From Halosimplex halophilum (GTDB lineage Archaea > Halobacteriota > Halobacteria > Halobacteriales > Haloarculaceae), in assembly GCF_004698125.1 (NCBI RefSeq), contig NZ_SRHV01000005.1, positions 434,001 through 498,000 on the forward strand: DNA of 64,000 bases, written 5' to 3'. Positions 7,716 to 16,634 of the stretch are shown here, piece by piece. The notes below the pieces were generated by a model that was not told the origin of the DNA, did not search any database, and saw nothing but the letters and a program-made list of their open reading frames with translations. Numbering within the stretch: position 1 is the stretch's first letter; each line of letters starts with the position of its first letter. Position numbers and translations under genes: made by a program.

Positions 7716-9845
7716 ATGTTCGCGTACGGCGCTCAGTACTATCGTCCGCCGAATCCGCCGTCGGACGCCTGGGCCGACGACCTCTCTCAGATGGCCGATC
7801 TCGGGTTCAACACGGTGAAGCTGTGGGCGATGTGGAACCACGCCCACCCGAGCGAAGACGAGTTCGACTTCGCCGAGCTCGACGAACTGGTCGAACTCGC
7901 CGGTGAGCGCGATCTCGATGTCGTCATCTCGCTGATCCTGGAGAACGCGCCCCACTGGCTGGTCGACCGGCACCCCGAAGCCCGCTACGAGGACCACGAC
8001 GGCGGGAAAGTCGACGTGCGGGCGCGGCCGAACACGCCCGGGGGCGGGTGGCCCGGACTCTGCCTGAACCACGACGCGGTCCGCGACCACGCCGAGCGGT
8101 TCACGCGACGGCTGGCCGGCCGCTACTCGGACGACCCGACGGTCACCTCTTACACGACGTGGGACGAAGCGTTCTTCGAGCCGAACCTCCACTTCCCGGA
8201 CAAGCGGTTCTGTTACTGCGAAGCCTGCAGGGACAAGTTCGAGGACTGGCTTCGTGATCGATACGGTGCCATCGACGGCCTGAACGAGGCCTGGGAGACG
8301 CGATACACGTCGTGGTCACAGGTCGAACCGCCGAGGTACCACGGCGGGTACCCCCGGTATCTGGACTGGCTGCGGTTCCGCCTCGACTCCCAGCAGGGAC
8401 ACATGCAGTGGCGGGCGAGCGCCCTGGGCGAGGGCGACGCGACCGCGTCGGTCCGCGCACACGGCATCTCCGGCAATCTCGGCGACCTGCCCCACCGGTT
8501 CAACGACGACTGGCGGTCGGCCGATACCGTCGACGAGTGGGGAACGACGACGTTCCCCCACTGGGGGCCCGACCACCCCGACATCACGACCGACGCCGAG
8601 CGCCAGACGCTCGACCACCACCTGATGCTCGACGTCGCCAGGGGCGCCGCCGGCGAGAAACCGTTCTGGCAGACGGAACTCCAGGGCGGACACGTCCGGA
8701 GCGGCAACAGTATCGACCCCATGGGACTGACGCGAGGCCCCGATCCCGATCCGGAGTCGATGGCGCTGTGGAACTGGAACGCGCTCGCCGGGGGGGCGAC
8801 CGGCCTGCTCTACTGGCAGTACCGGCCGGAGCTGCTCGGCCACGAGAGCCCCGGGTTCGGCCTCGTCCGTCGGGACGGGTCGCGAACGGAGCGCACCGAG
8901 GTCGCCGCCTCGTTCGCCGACCTCGTCTCGGAGCGGCCCGTTCTCGAGGCGTCGGAACCGGTTCGCGGGGACGTCGCCATCGGCACGCTCGCGGAGGCGC
9001 CCCTGTTCAACTACGTCGCCGAGAAGGACACCGAGCAGTTCGCGACGGCCGTTCGCGGTGTCTACCGGGCGATGTGGGCGACCGACTACCAGGTCGACTT
9101 CGCCAAACCCCACCAGTTCGACGGGTACGACGCCGTCTACCTCCCCTTCCCGCTCCTGCTCGAACCGTCGACCGTCGAGGCTATCGAGGCGTACGTCGAC
9201 GGGGGCGGCACGCTCGTCACCGGCGGTGCGCCCGCCGTCTACGACGAGAACGGTCGATGCCTCCGTGAATCGCCCGGCCACGACCTGGACGAGGTCTTCG
9301 GCACGCGCCTGCGCACCACCCGGTACGCGGACGGCGAGACGCTGGAAGTCGCTGACGCGCGAGCGGCAGTCTCGGCCGACGGCGGAACGCCCGGCGTACA
9401 GGCTGCGCCGGCGGCCGCGAGACGCGACGTCTTCGACCCCACGACCGCGACCGCGCTCGGTCGCTGGAGCGACGGTGGCGTCGGCGCGACGGTCGACTCG
9501 CACGGCGACGGGACGGCGATGGCCGTCGGCACCCTTCTCGGCCGCGCGGCAACCGACGATGACGCGCTCGACGCGGTCCGGTCGACGCTCTCGCACCTGT
9601 TCGACCGGGGCGGGGCGAGCCCGACCGTCCGGTGCTCCGACGGGGCGGTCCAGACGCGACTCCACGCGACCGACGACGGCTGGTTGCTCTACGTGCTCAA
9701 TCCCACCGACGAATCCCGTACCGTCGACGTGCAGTGCAGTAAAACTGGGAGTGTCCAGGAGGCGCTCGGGGACCTCCGCGTCGACGCGGCCGACCCGCTC
9801 CGCGTGACGGTCGACGACCGCGCCGGCGGCGTCCTCCTCTTCTGA
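7716..9845 (+). CDS. GH42 family beta-galactosidase-like enzyme
   Basis: A 709-aa GH42-type enzyme (beta-galactosidase or alpha-L-arabinopyranosidase class). The barrel begins GAQYYRPP and WADDLSQMADLGFNTVK. The acid/base candidate is E151 (TTWDEAFF) and the nucleophile candidate E321 (FWQTELQGG), spacing close to Thermus A4 beta-galactosidase. The four zinc Cys of that family are visible: C116 and C166/C168/C171 (CYCEAC). The residue before the acid/base is Asp where clan GH-A usually has Asn. The C-terminal half has a trimerisation (GATase-like) domain and a final beta domain. No signal peptide, so hydrolysis occurs in the cytoplasm. The start fits a leaderless promoter. Confidence 0.9.
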   Translation: MFAYGAQYYRPPNPPSDAWADDLSQMADLGFNTVKLWAMWNHAHPSEDEFDFAELDELVELAGERDLDVVISLILENAPHWLVDRHPEARYEDHDGGKVDVRARPNTPGGGWPGLCLNHDAVRDHAERFTRRLAGRYSDDPTVTSYTTWDEAFFEPNLHFPDKRFCYCEACRDKFEDWLRDRYGAIDGLNEAWETRYTSWSQVEPPRYHGGYPRYLDWLRFRLDSQQGHMQWRASALGEGDATASVRAHGISGNLGDLPHRFNDDWRSADTVDEWGTTTFPHWGPDHPDITTDAERQTLDHHLMLDVARGAAGEKPFWQTELQGGHVRSGNSIDPMGLTRGPDPDPESMALWNWNALAGGATGLLYWQYRPELLGHESPGFGLVRRDGSRTERTEVAASFADLVSERPVLEASEPVRGDVAIGTLAEAPLFNYVAEKDTEQFATAVRGVYRAMWATDYQVDFAKPHQFDGYDAVYLPFPLLLEPSTVEAIEAYVDGGGTLVTGGAPAVYDENGRCLRESPGHDLDEVFGTRLRTTRYADGETLEVADARAAVSADGGTPGVQAAPAAARRDVFDPTTATALGRWSDGGVGATVDSHGDGTAMAVGTLLGRAATDDDALDAVRSTLSHLFDRGGASPTVRCSDGAVQTRLHATDDGWLLYVLNPTDESRTVDVQCSKTGSVQEALGDLRVDAADPLRVTVDDRAGGVLLF

Positions 9846-9871
9846 CCCACAGCCGCGGAGCTGTTTTACCG

Positions 9872-10123
9872 ATGGACGACGAAACTGAATCGATGGACGA
9901 GGGGATCAACTTCTGGACCGTCACGCTGGCGATGGGGGCGACGCTCGCCCTCCTGCTCGCGTTCTCGCTGCTCTACGTCGAGCCGGGGAGCGCCGCGGCG
10001 GTCGCCGTCCAGCTGAGCGTCGCCTTCCTCCTGATCCCCGTCGTGGGATCCCTGATCATCATCTACGTCGGGTGGCGCCCCTTCGAGGACGACCAGGACG
10101 ACGAGGAGAGCGTCTTCGATTGA
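9872..10123 (+). CDS. Small two-helix membrane protein
   Basis: 83 aa with an acidic N-terminus, two hydrophobic segments (~15-35 and ~45-67) and a very acidic tail (EDDQDDEESVFD). I do not recognise the family. It starts 26 bp after the GH42 stop, in the same direction, so it may be co-transcribed, though a T-rich stretch (ctgtttta) lies between and could belong to its own promoter. Confidence 0.65.
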   Translation: MDDETESMDEGINFWTVTLAMGATLALLLAFSLLYVEPGSAAAVAVQLSVAFLLIPVVGSLIIIYVGWRPFEDDQDDEESVFD

Positions 10124-10326
10124 ACCGGGAGTGACGAAGACACGTCGGCTTCGACGGTGGAGACCGGATACCGGTCACGAAATGGACCCGCGAGTGAAGC
10201 CACCGCTCTGCTGGGATTCACGACACCGGACGAAATCCAGGCAGCACGTCGACCGCGCCGCGGGAAAGCGGCCCGTTCCTGCGTACCGGCCGGGCGACGA
10301 ATCGGCCGTCGACGAGCGCGGGACCG

Positions 10327-11391
10327 CTAGTCGTCGAGTTCGGGGCTCGACCAGTACCGGTGGGTATCGTCGTCCCGGAAGCAGGCCGCGGCGTGGCCGC
10401 CGTCGTCACCGAGCGACGGGTGCTCCTCGCGGCAGGCCTCCCTGGCGACGGGACAGCGCGTGTGGAACCGACAGCCGCTCGGGGGGTCGGTCTGGTCGGG
10501 GATGTCGATGTCCCGGACCGGGGGCTCCTCGACCTGGACGTAGTCCGGGTGGAGGTTGGCGGTCGCCCACTTGAGGACCCGCGTGTAGGGGTGTTTGGGG
10601 TCCTGCAGGACCTCCTCTGCGGGGCCGACCTCGACGAGTTCGCCCATGTACATGATACCGATCCGCCCGCCGGCGCGCTTGGTCAGATACCGCGCGTTCG
10701 AGAGGTTGTGGCTGATGAACAGGAAGGAGGTGTCGAACCGGTCCTGCAGCTCCAGCATCAGGTCCATCATCTCGACGCGCAGGGAGACGTCCAGCGCGGA
10801 GACGGCCTCGTCGGCGAGGATCACGTCCGGGTTCATCAACAGGGCGCGGACGAGCGCGACGCGCTGTTTCTCGCCGCCGGAGAGCTGGTGGGGATACCGC
10901 TCGGCGTAGTCCGCCGGCGGCTCCATCCCGACGGTCTCGAGCATCCCGAGGATGCGAGCGCGGCGGTCCTCCCGCGAGAGGTCGTCGTACCAGCGCTTCA
11001 GCGGCGCGGCGAGCGTCGCCATCACCGTCTGGTTGGGGTTGAGCGACGACCCGGGGTCCTGGTGGACGATCTGCAGGGACCTGCGGATATCCGCCGCGTC
11101 GACCGACGCGTCGCCGGCTCCGTCGAAGGCGTCCCAGACGTCCTGTCCGCGGTACCGTACCTCGCCGTCGGTCGGCCGCTGGAGCCCGATCGCCGCCTTC
11201 CCGAGCGTGGTCTTCCCGCAGCCGGACTCGCCGACGAGCGCGACGACGTCGTTCTCCTCGATGTCAAGCGAGACGCCGTCGACCGCCCGGACCGGGGCCT
11301 TGCCGTCCCCGCGGAGTCGGTCGACCAGCCCCTCGTTCTGGTCGAAGTGGACCTCGACGTCCGACAGCGAGACGACCGGCTCCGCGCTCAT
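10327..11391 (-). CDS. Dipeptide/oligosaccharide-type ABC transporter ATPase (DppF-like)
   Basis: 354 aa from ATG 11391. Walker A GESGCGKTT, signature LSGGEKQRV, Walker B VILADEAVSALD, H-loop FISHNLS and a C-terminal oligo_HPY domain with GCRFHTRCPV. It powers import together with the ATPase encoded upstream; the two genes overlap by 4 bp. Genes of this class are named for peptides, but in archaea and Thermotoga many carry oligosaccharides; the surrounding glycosidases favour that here. It is the last gene of a five-gene operon running from 16508 down. Confidence 0.9.
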   Translation of the reverse strand: MSAEPVVSLSDVEVHFDQNEGLVDRLRGDGKAPVRAVDGVSLDIEENDVVALVGESGCGKTTLGKAAIGLQRPTDGEVRYRGQDVWDAFDGAGDASVDAADIRRSLQIVHQDPGSSLNPNQTVMATLAAPLKRWYDDLSREDRRARILGMLETVGMEPPADYAERYPHQLSGGEKQRVALVRALLMNPDVILADEAVSALDVSLRVEMMDLMLELQDRFDTSFLFISHNLSNARYLTKRAGGRIGIMYMGELVEVGPAEEVLQDPKHPYTRVLKWATANLHPDYVQVEEPPVRDIDIPDQTDPPSGCRFHTRCPVAREACREEHPSLGDDGGHAAACFRDDDTHRYWSSPELDD

Positions 11392-12509
11392 GGCCACTCC
11401 GCCTCCTCCTCGGGCGCGTGGTCCTCGATGTCGAACGGGACGCCCTCGGCCGCGTCCTCGTGGTGGAAACAGGCGACGTGGTGGTCGGTGCCGGCCGCCC
11501 GGAACTCCGGATCGGAGACCAGACACTCCTCGGTCGACAGCGGACACCGGGGGTGGTAACTGCACCCCTCCGGCGTGTTCACCGGGTCCGGGGCCGACCC
11601 CTCGATCGCCCGCATCTCGTCGAGTGGGATGTCCAGGTTCGGGACCGACCGCAACAGCGCCCTGGTGTAGGGGTGGGCGGCGTCGAGCACCGTCTCGCGG
11701 GCCGGCCCGACCTCGACGAGTTCGAAGGCGTACATCACGGCCAGGCGGTCGGCCAGCCCGGCGACCAGCGGCAGGTCGTGCGTGATGAACACGACGGTCA
11801 GGTCGTATTTCTCCTGCAGCTCGTTCAGCAGGCTCAGGATGGACCGCTGCATCAGGAGATCCAGCGCCGCCGTCGGTTCGTCCATCACCAGCACGTTCGG
11901 TTCGAGCACGAGCGACAGCGCGATGAGCGCCCGCTGTTGCATCCCGCCCGACAGCTCGTGGGCGTAGGAGTCGAGCACCCGGTCGGGGTCCATGTAGAGG
12001 TCCGAGATGAGGTCCCTGGCCCGACGGAGCCCCTCGTCGACGTCGTAGTCGTGGGCTTTCAGCGTCTCGACGAAGTGGCCCCGGACCGACAGCGTCGGGT
12101 TGAACGACGACTGGGCGCCCTGGAAGACCATGGCGATCTCCTCCCAGCGCAGGCGCTTCAGGTCGGACTCGGAGAGGCCCAGCACGTCGATCTCCGTGTC
12201 GGGGTCGGGGCGGTAGACGATCTCCCCCGAGAGCCGTCCCGGGTCGACGACGGCGTCGAGCAGCGCCGAGGCGAACATGGACTTGCCCGACCCGGACTCG
12301 CCGACGACGCCGAGTATCTCCTGTCTGGCCACGTCGACGCTCACGTCGTCGAGCACGCGGGACACCCCCCGGCTCATATCGAACGTGACGTTCACGTCCC
12401 GTAGTTCGAGGATCGGGTCGTCCGCCGTGGGTGTCGACGTTCCCGGGCCGGCGACTCCCGTCTCGTCTCGGTCCGTCTGGGTATCGGCAGTTGGGTCTGT
12501 TCGTGACAT
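11388..12509 (-). CDS. Dipeptide/oligosaccharide-type ABC transporter ATPase (DppD-like)
   Basis: 373 aa from ATG 12509. After a ~30-aa Thr/Asp-rich N-terminus come Walker A GESGSGKSM, Q-loop, signature LSGGMQQRA, Walker B VLVMDEPTAALD, H-loop FITHDLP and an oligo_HPY domain (GCSYHPRCPL). It pairs with the DppF-like ATPase (ATGA overlap at 11388-11391) and the two permeases encoded just upstream. An open frame continues past the chosen start but overlaps the permease gene and has no family match. Confidence 0.9.
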   Translation of the reverse strand: MSRTDPTADTQTDRDETGVAGPGTSTPTADDPILELRDVNVTFDMSRGVSRVLDDVSVDVARQEILGVVGESGSGKSMFASALLDAVVDPGRLSGEIVYRPDPDTEIDVLGLSESDLKRLRWEEIAMVFQGAQSSFNPTLSVRGHFVETLKAHDYDVDEGLRRARDLISDLYMDPDRVLDSYAHELSGGMQQRALIALSLVLEPNVLVMDEPTAALDLLMQRSILSLLNELQEKYDLTVVFITHDLPLVAGLADRLAVMYAFELVEVGPARETVLDAAHPYTRALLRSVPNLDIPLDEMRAIEGSAPDPVNTPEGCSYHPRCPLSTEECLVSDPEFRAAGTDHHVACFHHEDAAEGVPFDIEDHAPEEEAEWP

Positions 12510-12511
12510 GG

Positions 12512-13642
12512 TTACGTTCGAGTCGCGGTCGTAGCGGCCTGGCCGTCGCTCGGTTCCTCGTCGTCGTCGACCGTCGACGCGTGTTTGGCTCGCACGCGCG
12601 GGTTGAACAGCCGGTCGCAGCCCTGGGCGAACAGGATGAGCCCGAACGAGAGGAACACGACGGTGAACAGCGGGGCGAGCAACCAGTGGCGCAGCGAGTC
12701 GGAGTACAGCGCCCCGGAGTTGTACGCCCGGGTTATCATGACGCCCCAGTTCAGGTTCGAGAACGGGAGCACGCCGAGGAAGTACAGCCCCACGGAGCCG
12801 AAGATGACCCCGCGGGCCGCCCCGACGAAGTTCACCAGGATGTACGGCATCAGGTTCGGGAGGACGTCTCGCCCGAGGATGGTCGGTACGCCGAGTCCCA
12901 TCGTCCGCGACGCCTCGACGTACGGGGCGTTGCGGATCGTGAGCACCTGCGAGCGGACGGCTCGGGCCAGCCCGGCCCACGCGTTGATGGAGACGAGCAC
13001 GCCGACCACGATCGGGCTCTCGGGCTGGACGATCGCCGCCACCACGATGATGAGCGGCAGGCCCGGGATGGTCATCATGATGTCCGTGATCGTCATCAGG
13101 ACCGTCTCGGTCCACCCGCCCTTGTAGCCGGAGACGATCCCGATGACGGTCGCGACGATGATCGAGAAGACGGCACCGCCGAGGATCATCTTCAGCATCA
13201 CGGGCGTCGCGTGGACGACGCTGGCGAAGACGCCCTGGGCCTTCGGGTCGGTCCCGAGGGGGTACGCCCAGTTCTGGAACGGCGCGAGCAGTCGCGGTCC
13301 GGTGTTGGGCTCGGGGTACCGCACGAGCAGCGGCCCCACGGTCCCCATGAGGACGAACAGGAGGATGATGGCCGCGCCGGCGCGGGCCCGCCAGTCCGAC
13401 CACACGATGCGGGCGGGCGCGAGCAGCCAGAGGTCGACGAGCTGGCGGAGCCGGTCGGTCCCCTCGACGCTGTCGTCGGCCACGCGTTCGAACGGCGAGA
13501 CCGACCCCGCCGCACCGCCGTCGGTCGAGACCGCCCGAGGGTCCGACGACGAGGGGTCGTCCCCGCCCGACGCGGCGAACGACTGAAAGCGCTCGTCGCT
13601 GTCCCCGTCTTCGTCGCCGGTCCGGTCGTCAGTACGCTTCAT
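12512..13642 (-). CDS. ABC transporter permease (DppC-like)
   Basis: 376 aa from ATG 13642 (an in-frame ATG at 13651 would add three residues). A long acidic cytoplasmic N-terminus (~75 aa) precedes the first membrane helix; six helices in all, with the BPD_transp_1 loop (EASRTMGLGVPTILGRDVLP) that contacts the ATPases. The N-terminus overlaps the DppB-like gene by 14 bp. The domain forms the inner channel with DppB. Confidence in family is high, substrate unknown. Confidence 0.88.
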   Translation of the reverse strand: MKRTDDRTGDEDGDSDERFQSFAASGGDDPSSSDPRAVSTDGGAAGSVSPFERVADDSVEGTDRLRQLVDLWLLAPARIVWSDWRARAGAAIILLFVLMGTVGPLLVRYPEPNTGPRLLAPFQNWAYPLGTDPKAQGVFASVVHATPVMLKMILGGAVFSIIVATVIGIVSGYKGGWTETVLMTITDIMMTIPGLPLIIVVAAIVQPESPIVVGVLVSINAWAGLARAVRSQVLTIRNAPYVEASRTMGLGVPTILGRDVLPNLMPYILVNFVGAARGVIFGSVGLYFLGVLPFSNLNWGVMITRAYNSGALYSDSLRHWLLAPLFTVVFLSFGLILFAQGCDRLFNPRVRAKHASTVDDDEEPSDGQAATTATRT

Positions 13643-14636
13643 CGCTCTCACCTCCGGCGCGGGGGTCGAGTTTCCCGTAGGTCAGGTCCGCGATGAGGAC
13701 GCCGATGACGACCGCGACCGTGATGAGGATGAACCCGCCCATCATCAGCGGGTAGTCGCGCGACGATATCGACTTGAACACGTAGTAGCCGACGCCCTGG
13801 TAGGCGAAGATCTTCTCCAGGATGACCGACCCGCCGAACATCGTCCCGATGGAGATCATGATGCCCGTGTACATCGGGAGGATGGCATTGCGGGCGACGT
13901 ACCGGAGCGCGATCCGGCGCTCCGGCAGCCCGCGCAGGCGCGCCACCCGGAGGTAGTCCTCGCCGAGTTCGCTGATCGCGTTGCCCCGCATGGTGATGGC
14001 CTTCCCGCCGAATCCGGTCACGACCAGCGAGAGCACCGGCAGCGCCGCGTGGGTCAGGACGCCGACGACGAACGGGAGGTTGAGCCCGACGCTCGTCTGC
14101 GGGTTCATCCGGCCGGCCGTCGGGAACACCGACCACTCGAACCCGAGCAGGTACAGCAGGAGGATGGCCGCGATGTAGTAGGGGACCGAGTTCGCGACGA
14201 TCGACAGGAGCGTCGAGGCCGTGTCGAACCGGCTGCCCTCGCGGTAGGCCATGAACGCGCCCATCGAGACGCCGATCGCGAACATCAGACACAGCGAGAT
14301 GGACATGTACAGGACCGTCCACGGGACGGCGCTTCCCAGCAGGCCGGCGACGGGCTCCGCGTAGAAGATGGACCGCCCGAAGTCGAACTGCGCGAGCGCG
14401 GCCATGTATTCGACGTACTGTTCCCACATCGGCGCGTCCGTCTCGATGTTGGTGTAGAGAGCGATCTTCTGCTGGATCTCCTCCTGGTTGAGGTTCTGTC
14501 GCATGTACTGCGCCCGGAGGTAGTCGATCGGTCCCCCGGGCATCAGTCGAATGAGGACGAACGAGAGCGTCACGACGGCGTACACCGTGACGAAGGACTG
14601 CCCGATTCGTTTCGCGTAGTAACGGTTACTTGCCAT
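13629..14636 (-). CDS. ABC transporter permease (DppB-like)
   Basis: 335 aa; the N-terminus RIGQSFVTVYAVVTLSFVLI and the RLMPGG motif are typical of DppB/OppB. Six membrane helices and a cytoplasmic coupling loop (RVARLRGLPERRIALRYVAR). It lies 21 bp downstream of the solute-binding protein gene and overlaps the DppC-like gene. Confidence 0.9.
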   Translation of the reverse strand: MASNRYYAKRIGQSFVTVYAVVTLSFVLIRLMPGGPIDYLRAQYMRQNLNQEEIQQKIALYTNIETDAPMWEQYVEYMAALAQFDFGRSIFYAEPVAGLLGSAVPWTVLYMSISLCLMFAIGVSMGAFMAYREGSRFDTASTLLSIVANSVPYYIAAILLLYLLGFEWSVFPTAGRMNPQTSVGLNLPFVVGVLTHAALPVLSLVVTGFGGKAITMRGNAISELGEDYLRVARLRGLPERRIALRYVARNAILPMYTGIMISIGTMFGGSVILEKIFAYQGVGYYVFKSISSRDYPLMMGGFILITVAVVIGVLIADLTYGKLDPRAGGESDEAY

Positions 14637-14657
14637 GATGAGTGACGGGCGACCGCG

Positions 14658-16508
14658 CTACTTGGTCCGGGCCTGGATCTCGCCCATCCGGTCGGCCCAC
14701 CAGTGGGGTTCGCCCTGTTGCATGAGCTCGCCGTCGAGCGGGGGGAGCTCCCAGTTTTTGGTGTCGAAGAGGTTGATGTCGTGTTCGACGGTGATCGGCA
14801 TCTTCGGCAGCGTCATGTTGTACAGCCACGCGGCCTTCCGGTTGAGACGCTGTTCTTCCGCGGGGTCCTGCGCCGTCGAGAGGTCCTCGAACAGCTGGGC
14901 GACGTCGACCGTCTCGGTCGAGCCGTTCGGGTCCCCGACGGGCATCGGAACGTCGATCTGTTCGGGGTAATTCGTCTGGTCCGCCCACCAGCCCAGCGTC
15001 ACGGCGCGGATGTGGTAGCCGGGATAGCCGGCCTGGAACCACACGCCGGACCACCAGTCGCCGATGACGTCGAAGTTCCCGTTCGGGACGATCTCGCCGT
15101 ACATCTGCGTGTGTCCGACCTTCTGGAGTTCCGCGTCGACGCCGAAGTTGCCCAGCTGACTGGTGACGTTCTGCCCGATAGACACCCAGTAGCCGCCCCG
15201 CCCTTCCTTGATGGTGGGGGCGAACGGCTCCCCGTCGGGCTTCTGCCAGGTGCCGTCGGACTTCGAGAAGCCCGCGTCGCGCAGGAGCTGCGCCGCTTTC
15301 TCCCGGTCTTTCTCGTAGGTGAGGTACTGGTCCTGGGCGTCGCCGAGGTACGTGTCGAGCATGCTGTTCGAGACGCCGCAGGGGATCTCGATAGCGTCGC
15401 GCTGGTACGCGCCGGAGGTGTTCTCGGCCACGAGCCCGAAGTCGATGGCGTAGAGCATCGCCTGGCGGACCCGGCGGTCGTCCCAGGGCTCCTTGTTGAA
15501 GTTCGCGACCAGCCCGTAGCCGTTGTACAGCGGGACCTTGTTCCAGTCGACGGCGTCGGGTTGCTGTTCGATCTGGGACTGAGTCGGGTGGGTCTTCGTC
15601 CAGTAGTCGATCCTGTCGTTCGCGAGCGCGAGCGACCGCTTGGACTTGCTCGGGACGTAGCGCCAGCCGGCCTGGCTGAAGTTGCGCTCGTCGGCGCTGA
15701 AGTGGCCGTTGTCGTAGTCTTCGTAGAGTTCGAAGGTCCACTCCTGGTTCGAGGCGCTCTTGAACTGCCAGGGGCCGTTCCCGATGGGGTGTTTCTCGGC
15801 CCCGAACTGCAGCTCCATCTCCTGGAGGTCGGTGATGACCGCCTGCTCCTCCTCCTCGCTCTCGGCGTTGCGCGCTCGCTCGGCGAACTCGCCGTAGATG
15901 CTCGTCTTGGCCTGGAGCCGACGGCTGAGGATCTGGTTGAGGACCATGAACTCGTTGGCCGGTTTGCTCAGCGAGAACTCCATGCTTCGCTCGCCCGTCT
16001 TCTCGTAGGATTCGACGGTGTCGAACGGGGATCCGAGCAGCGATTCGATGTCCAGCTGCGTGACGAGGTCGTCGGCGGTCACCGGGTCGCCGTCGTGCCA
16101 GGTGTACGTGTCCCTGAGCTGGAGCGTCGCGGTCGTCCCGTCGACGCTCCAGTCGTCCGCGACGAACCCGACGAACTCGTGGTTGTTCCCGTGGTACCGG
16201 CCCAGGTGGTCGTACAGGAAGAACCCGTCGAAGTTGTAGTTCTTGCCCCAGGGGTTGTGCTGGCCGTCCTCGCCGGGTTTCGTGAGGACGCCCTTCCAGG
16301 TGGATTCGACGGGCTCGGGGGACGGGGTATTCTCACTACTGGTACCGCCGTCACCGCCGTCACCGCCGTCGCCCGCACCGTCAGTGCCGTCACCACCGCC
16401 GCCGTCGGTGTCGCCCGAACAACCCGCGAGACCGAGCGTGACACCGGTCAGCCCGATGCCTTTCACCACTCGACGCCGCGAGTAGGCGTTGCGATCATGA
16501 GGTTCCAT
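14658..16508 (-). CDS. ABC transporter solute-binding lipoprotein (SBP family 5)
   Basis: 616 aa. The N-terminus carries a twin-arginine lipobox signal (SRRRVVKGIGLTG, then LAGC), so it is exported folded and lipid-anchored outside the cell. A Gly/Asp linker follows, then the SBP_bac_5 fold (~70-610). It is first in the operon and captures the substrate for the Dpp-type channel. Its TATA-like element (TTTATAA, 16537-16543 on the opposite strand) lies ~32 nt before the ATG; a perfect TTTGGA-N4-TCCAAA palindrome sits just upstream, shared with the divergent Gfo/Idh gene. An oligosaccharide ligand is inferred from context. Confidence 0.9.
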   Translation of the reverse strand: MEPHDRNAYSRRRVVKGIGLTGVTLGLAGCSGDTDGGGGDGTDGAGDGGDGGDGGTSSENTPSPEPVESTWKGVLTKPGEDGQHNPWGKNYNFDGFFLYDHLGRYHGNNHEFVGFVADDWSVDGTTATLQLRDTYTWHDGDPVTADDLVTQLDIESLLGSPFDTVESYEKTGERSMEFSLSKPANEFMVLNQILSRRLQAKTSIYGEFAERARNAESEEEEQAVITDLQEMELQFGAEKHPIGNGPWQFKSASNQEWTFELYEDYDNGHFSADERNFSQAGWRYVPSKSKRSLALANDRIDYWTKTHPTQSQIEQQPDAVDWNKVPLYNGYGLVANFNKEPWDDRRVRQAMLYAIDFGLVAENTSGAYQRDAIEIPCGVSNSMLDTYLGDAQDQYLTYEKDREKAAQLLRDAGFSKSDGTWQKPDGEPFAPTIKEGRGGYWVSIGQNVTSQLGNFGVDAELQKVGHTQMYGEIVPNGNFDVIGDWWSGVWFQAGYPGYHIRAVTLGWWADQTNYPEQIDVPMPVGDPNGSTETVDVAQLFEDLSTAQDPAEEQRLNRKAAWLYNMTLPKMPITVEHDINLFDTKNWELPPLDGELMQQGEPHWWADRMGEIQARTK

Positions 16509-16553
16509 GACATCCCAAACAAGCGGTTTATGGTGATTTATAATTTAGCGACT

Positions 16554-16571
16554 CTTTGGATACATCCAAAG
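16554..16571. promoter_or_regulatory. Perfect operator palindrome CTTTGGA-TACA-TCCAAAG
   Basis: A perfect 7-4-7 inverted repeat in the 126-bp divergent region between the solute-binding protein and Gfo/Idh genes. Its centre is ~22 bp upstream of the transporter's TATA and ~42 bp upstream of the weaker TTAAG element of the Gfo/Idh gene. It is the best copy of a motif also found before the GH42 gene and the HTH gene. Confidence 0.75.
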
Positions 16572-16634
16572 ACGTTTTGTCGCTATCAAACACTCGCGTA
16601 CCGTTAAGCCCGCACCGCGCGCTCTTCGACGCGT

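Noticed and set aside
7273-7716. Open frames on both strands in the spacer before the GH42 gene
   Set aside because: Translations are basic and Ser/Arg/Cys-rich, lack the acidic bias of the proteome, and one would overlap the operator and TATA of the GH42 gene.
10131-10574. 147-codon frame downstream of the small membrane protein
   Set aside because: Arg/Gly/Pro-rich translation typical of a shadow frame in high-GC DNA; it overlaps the end of the DppF-like ATPase gene.
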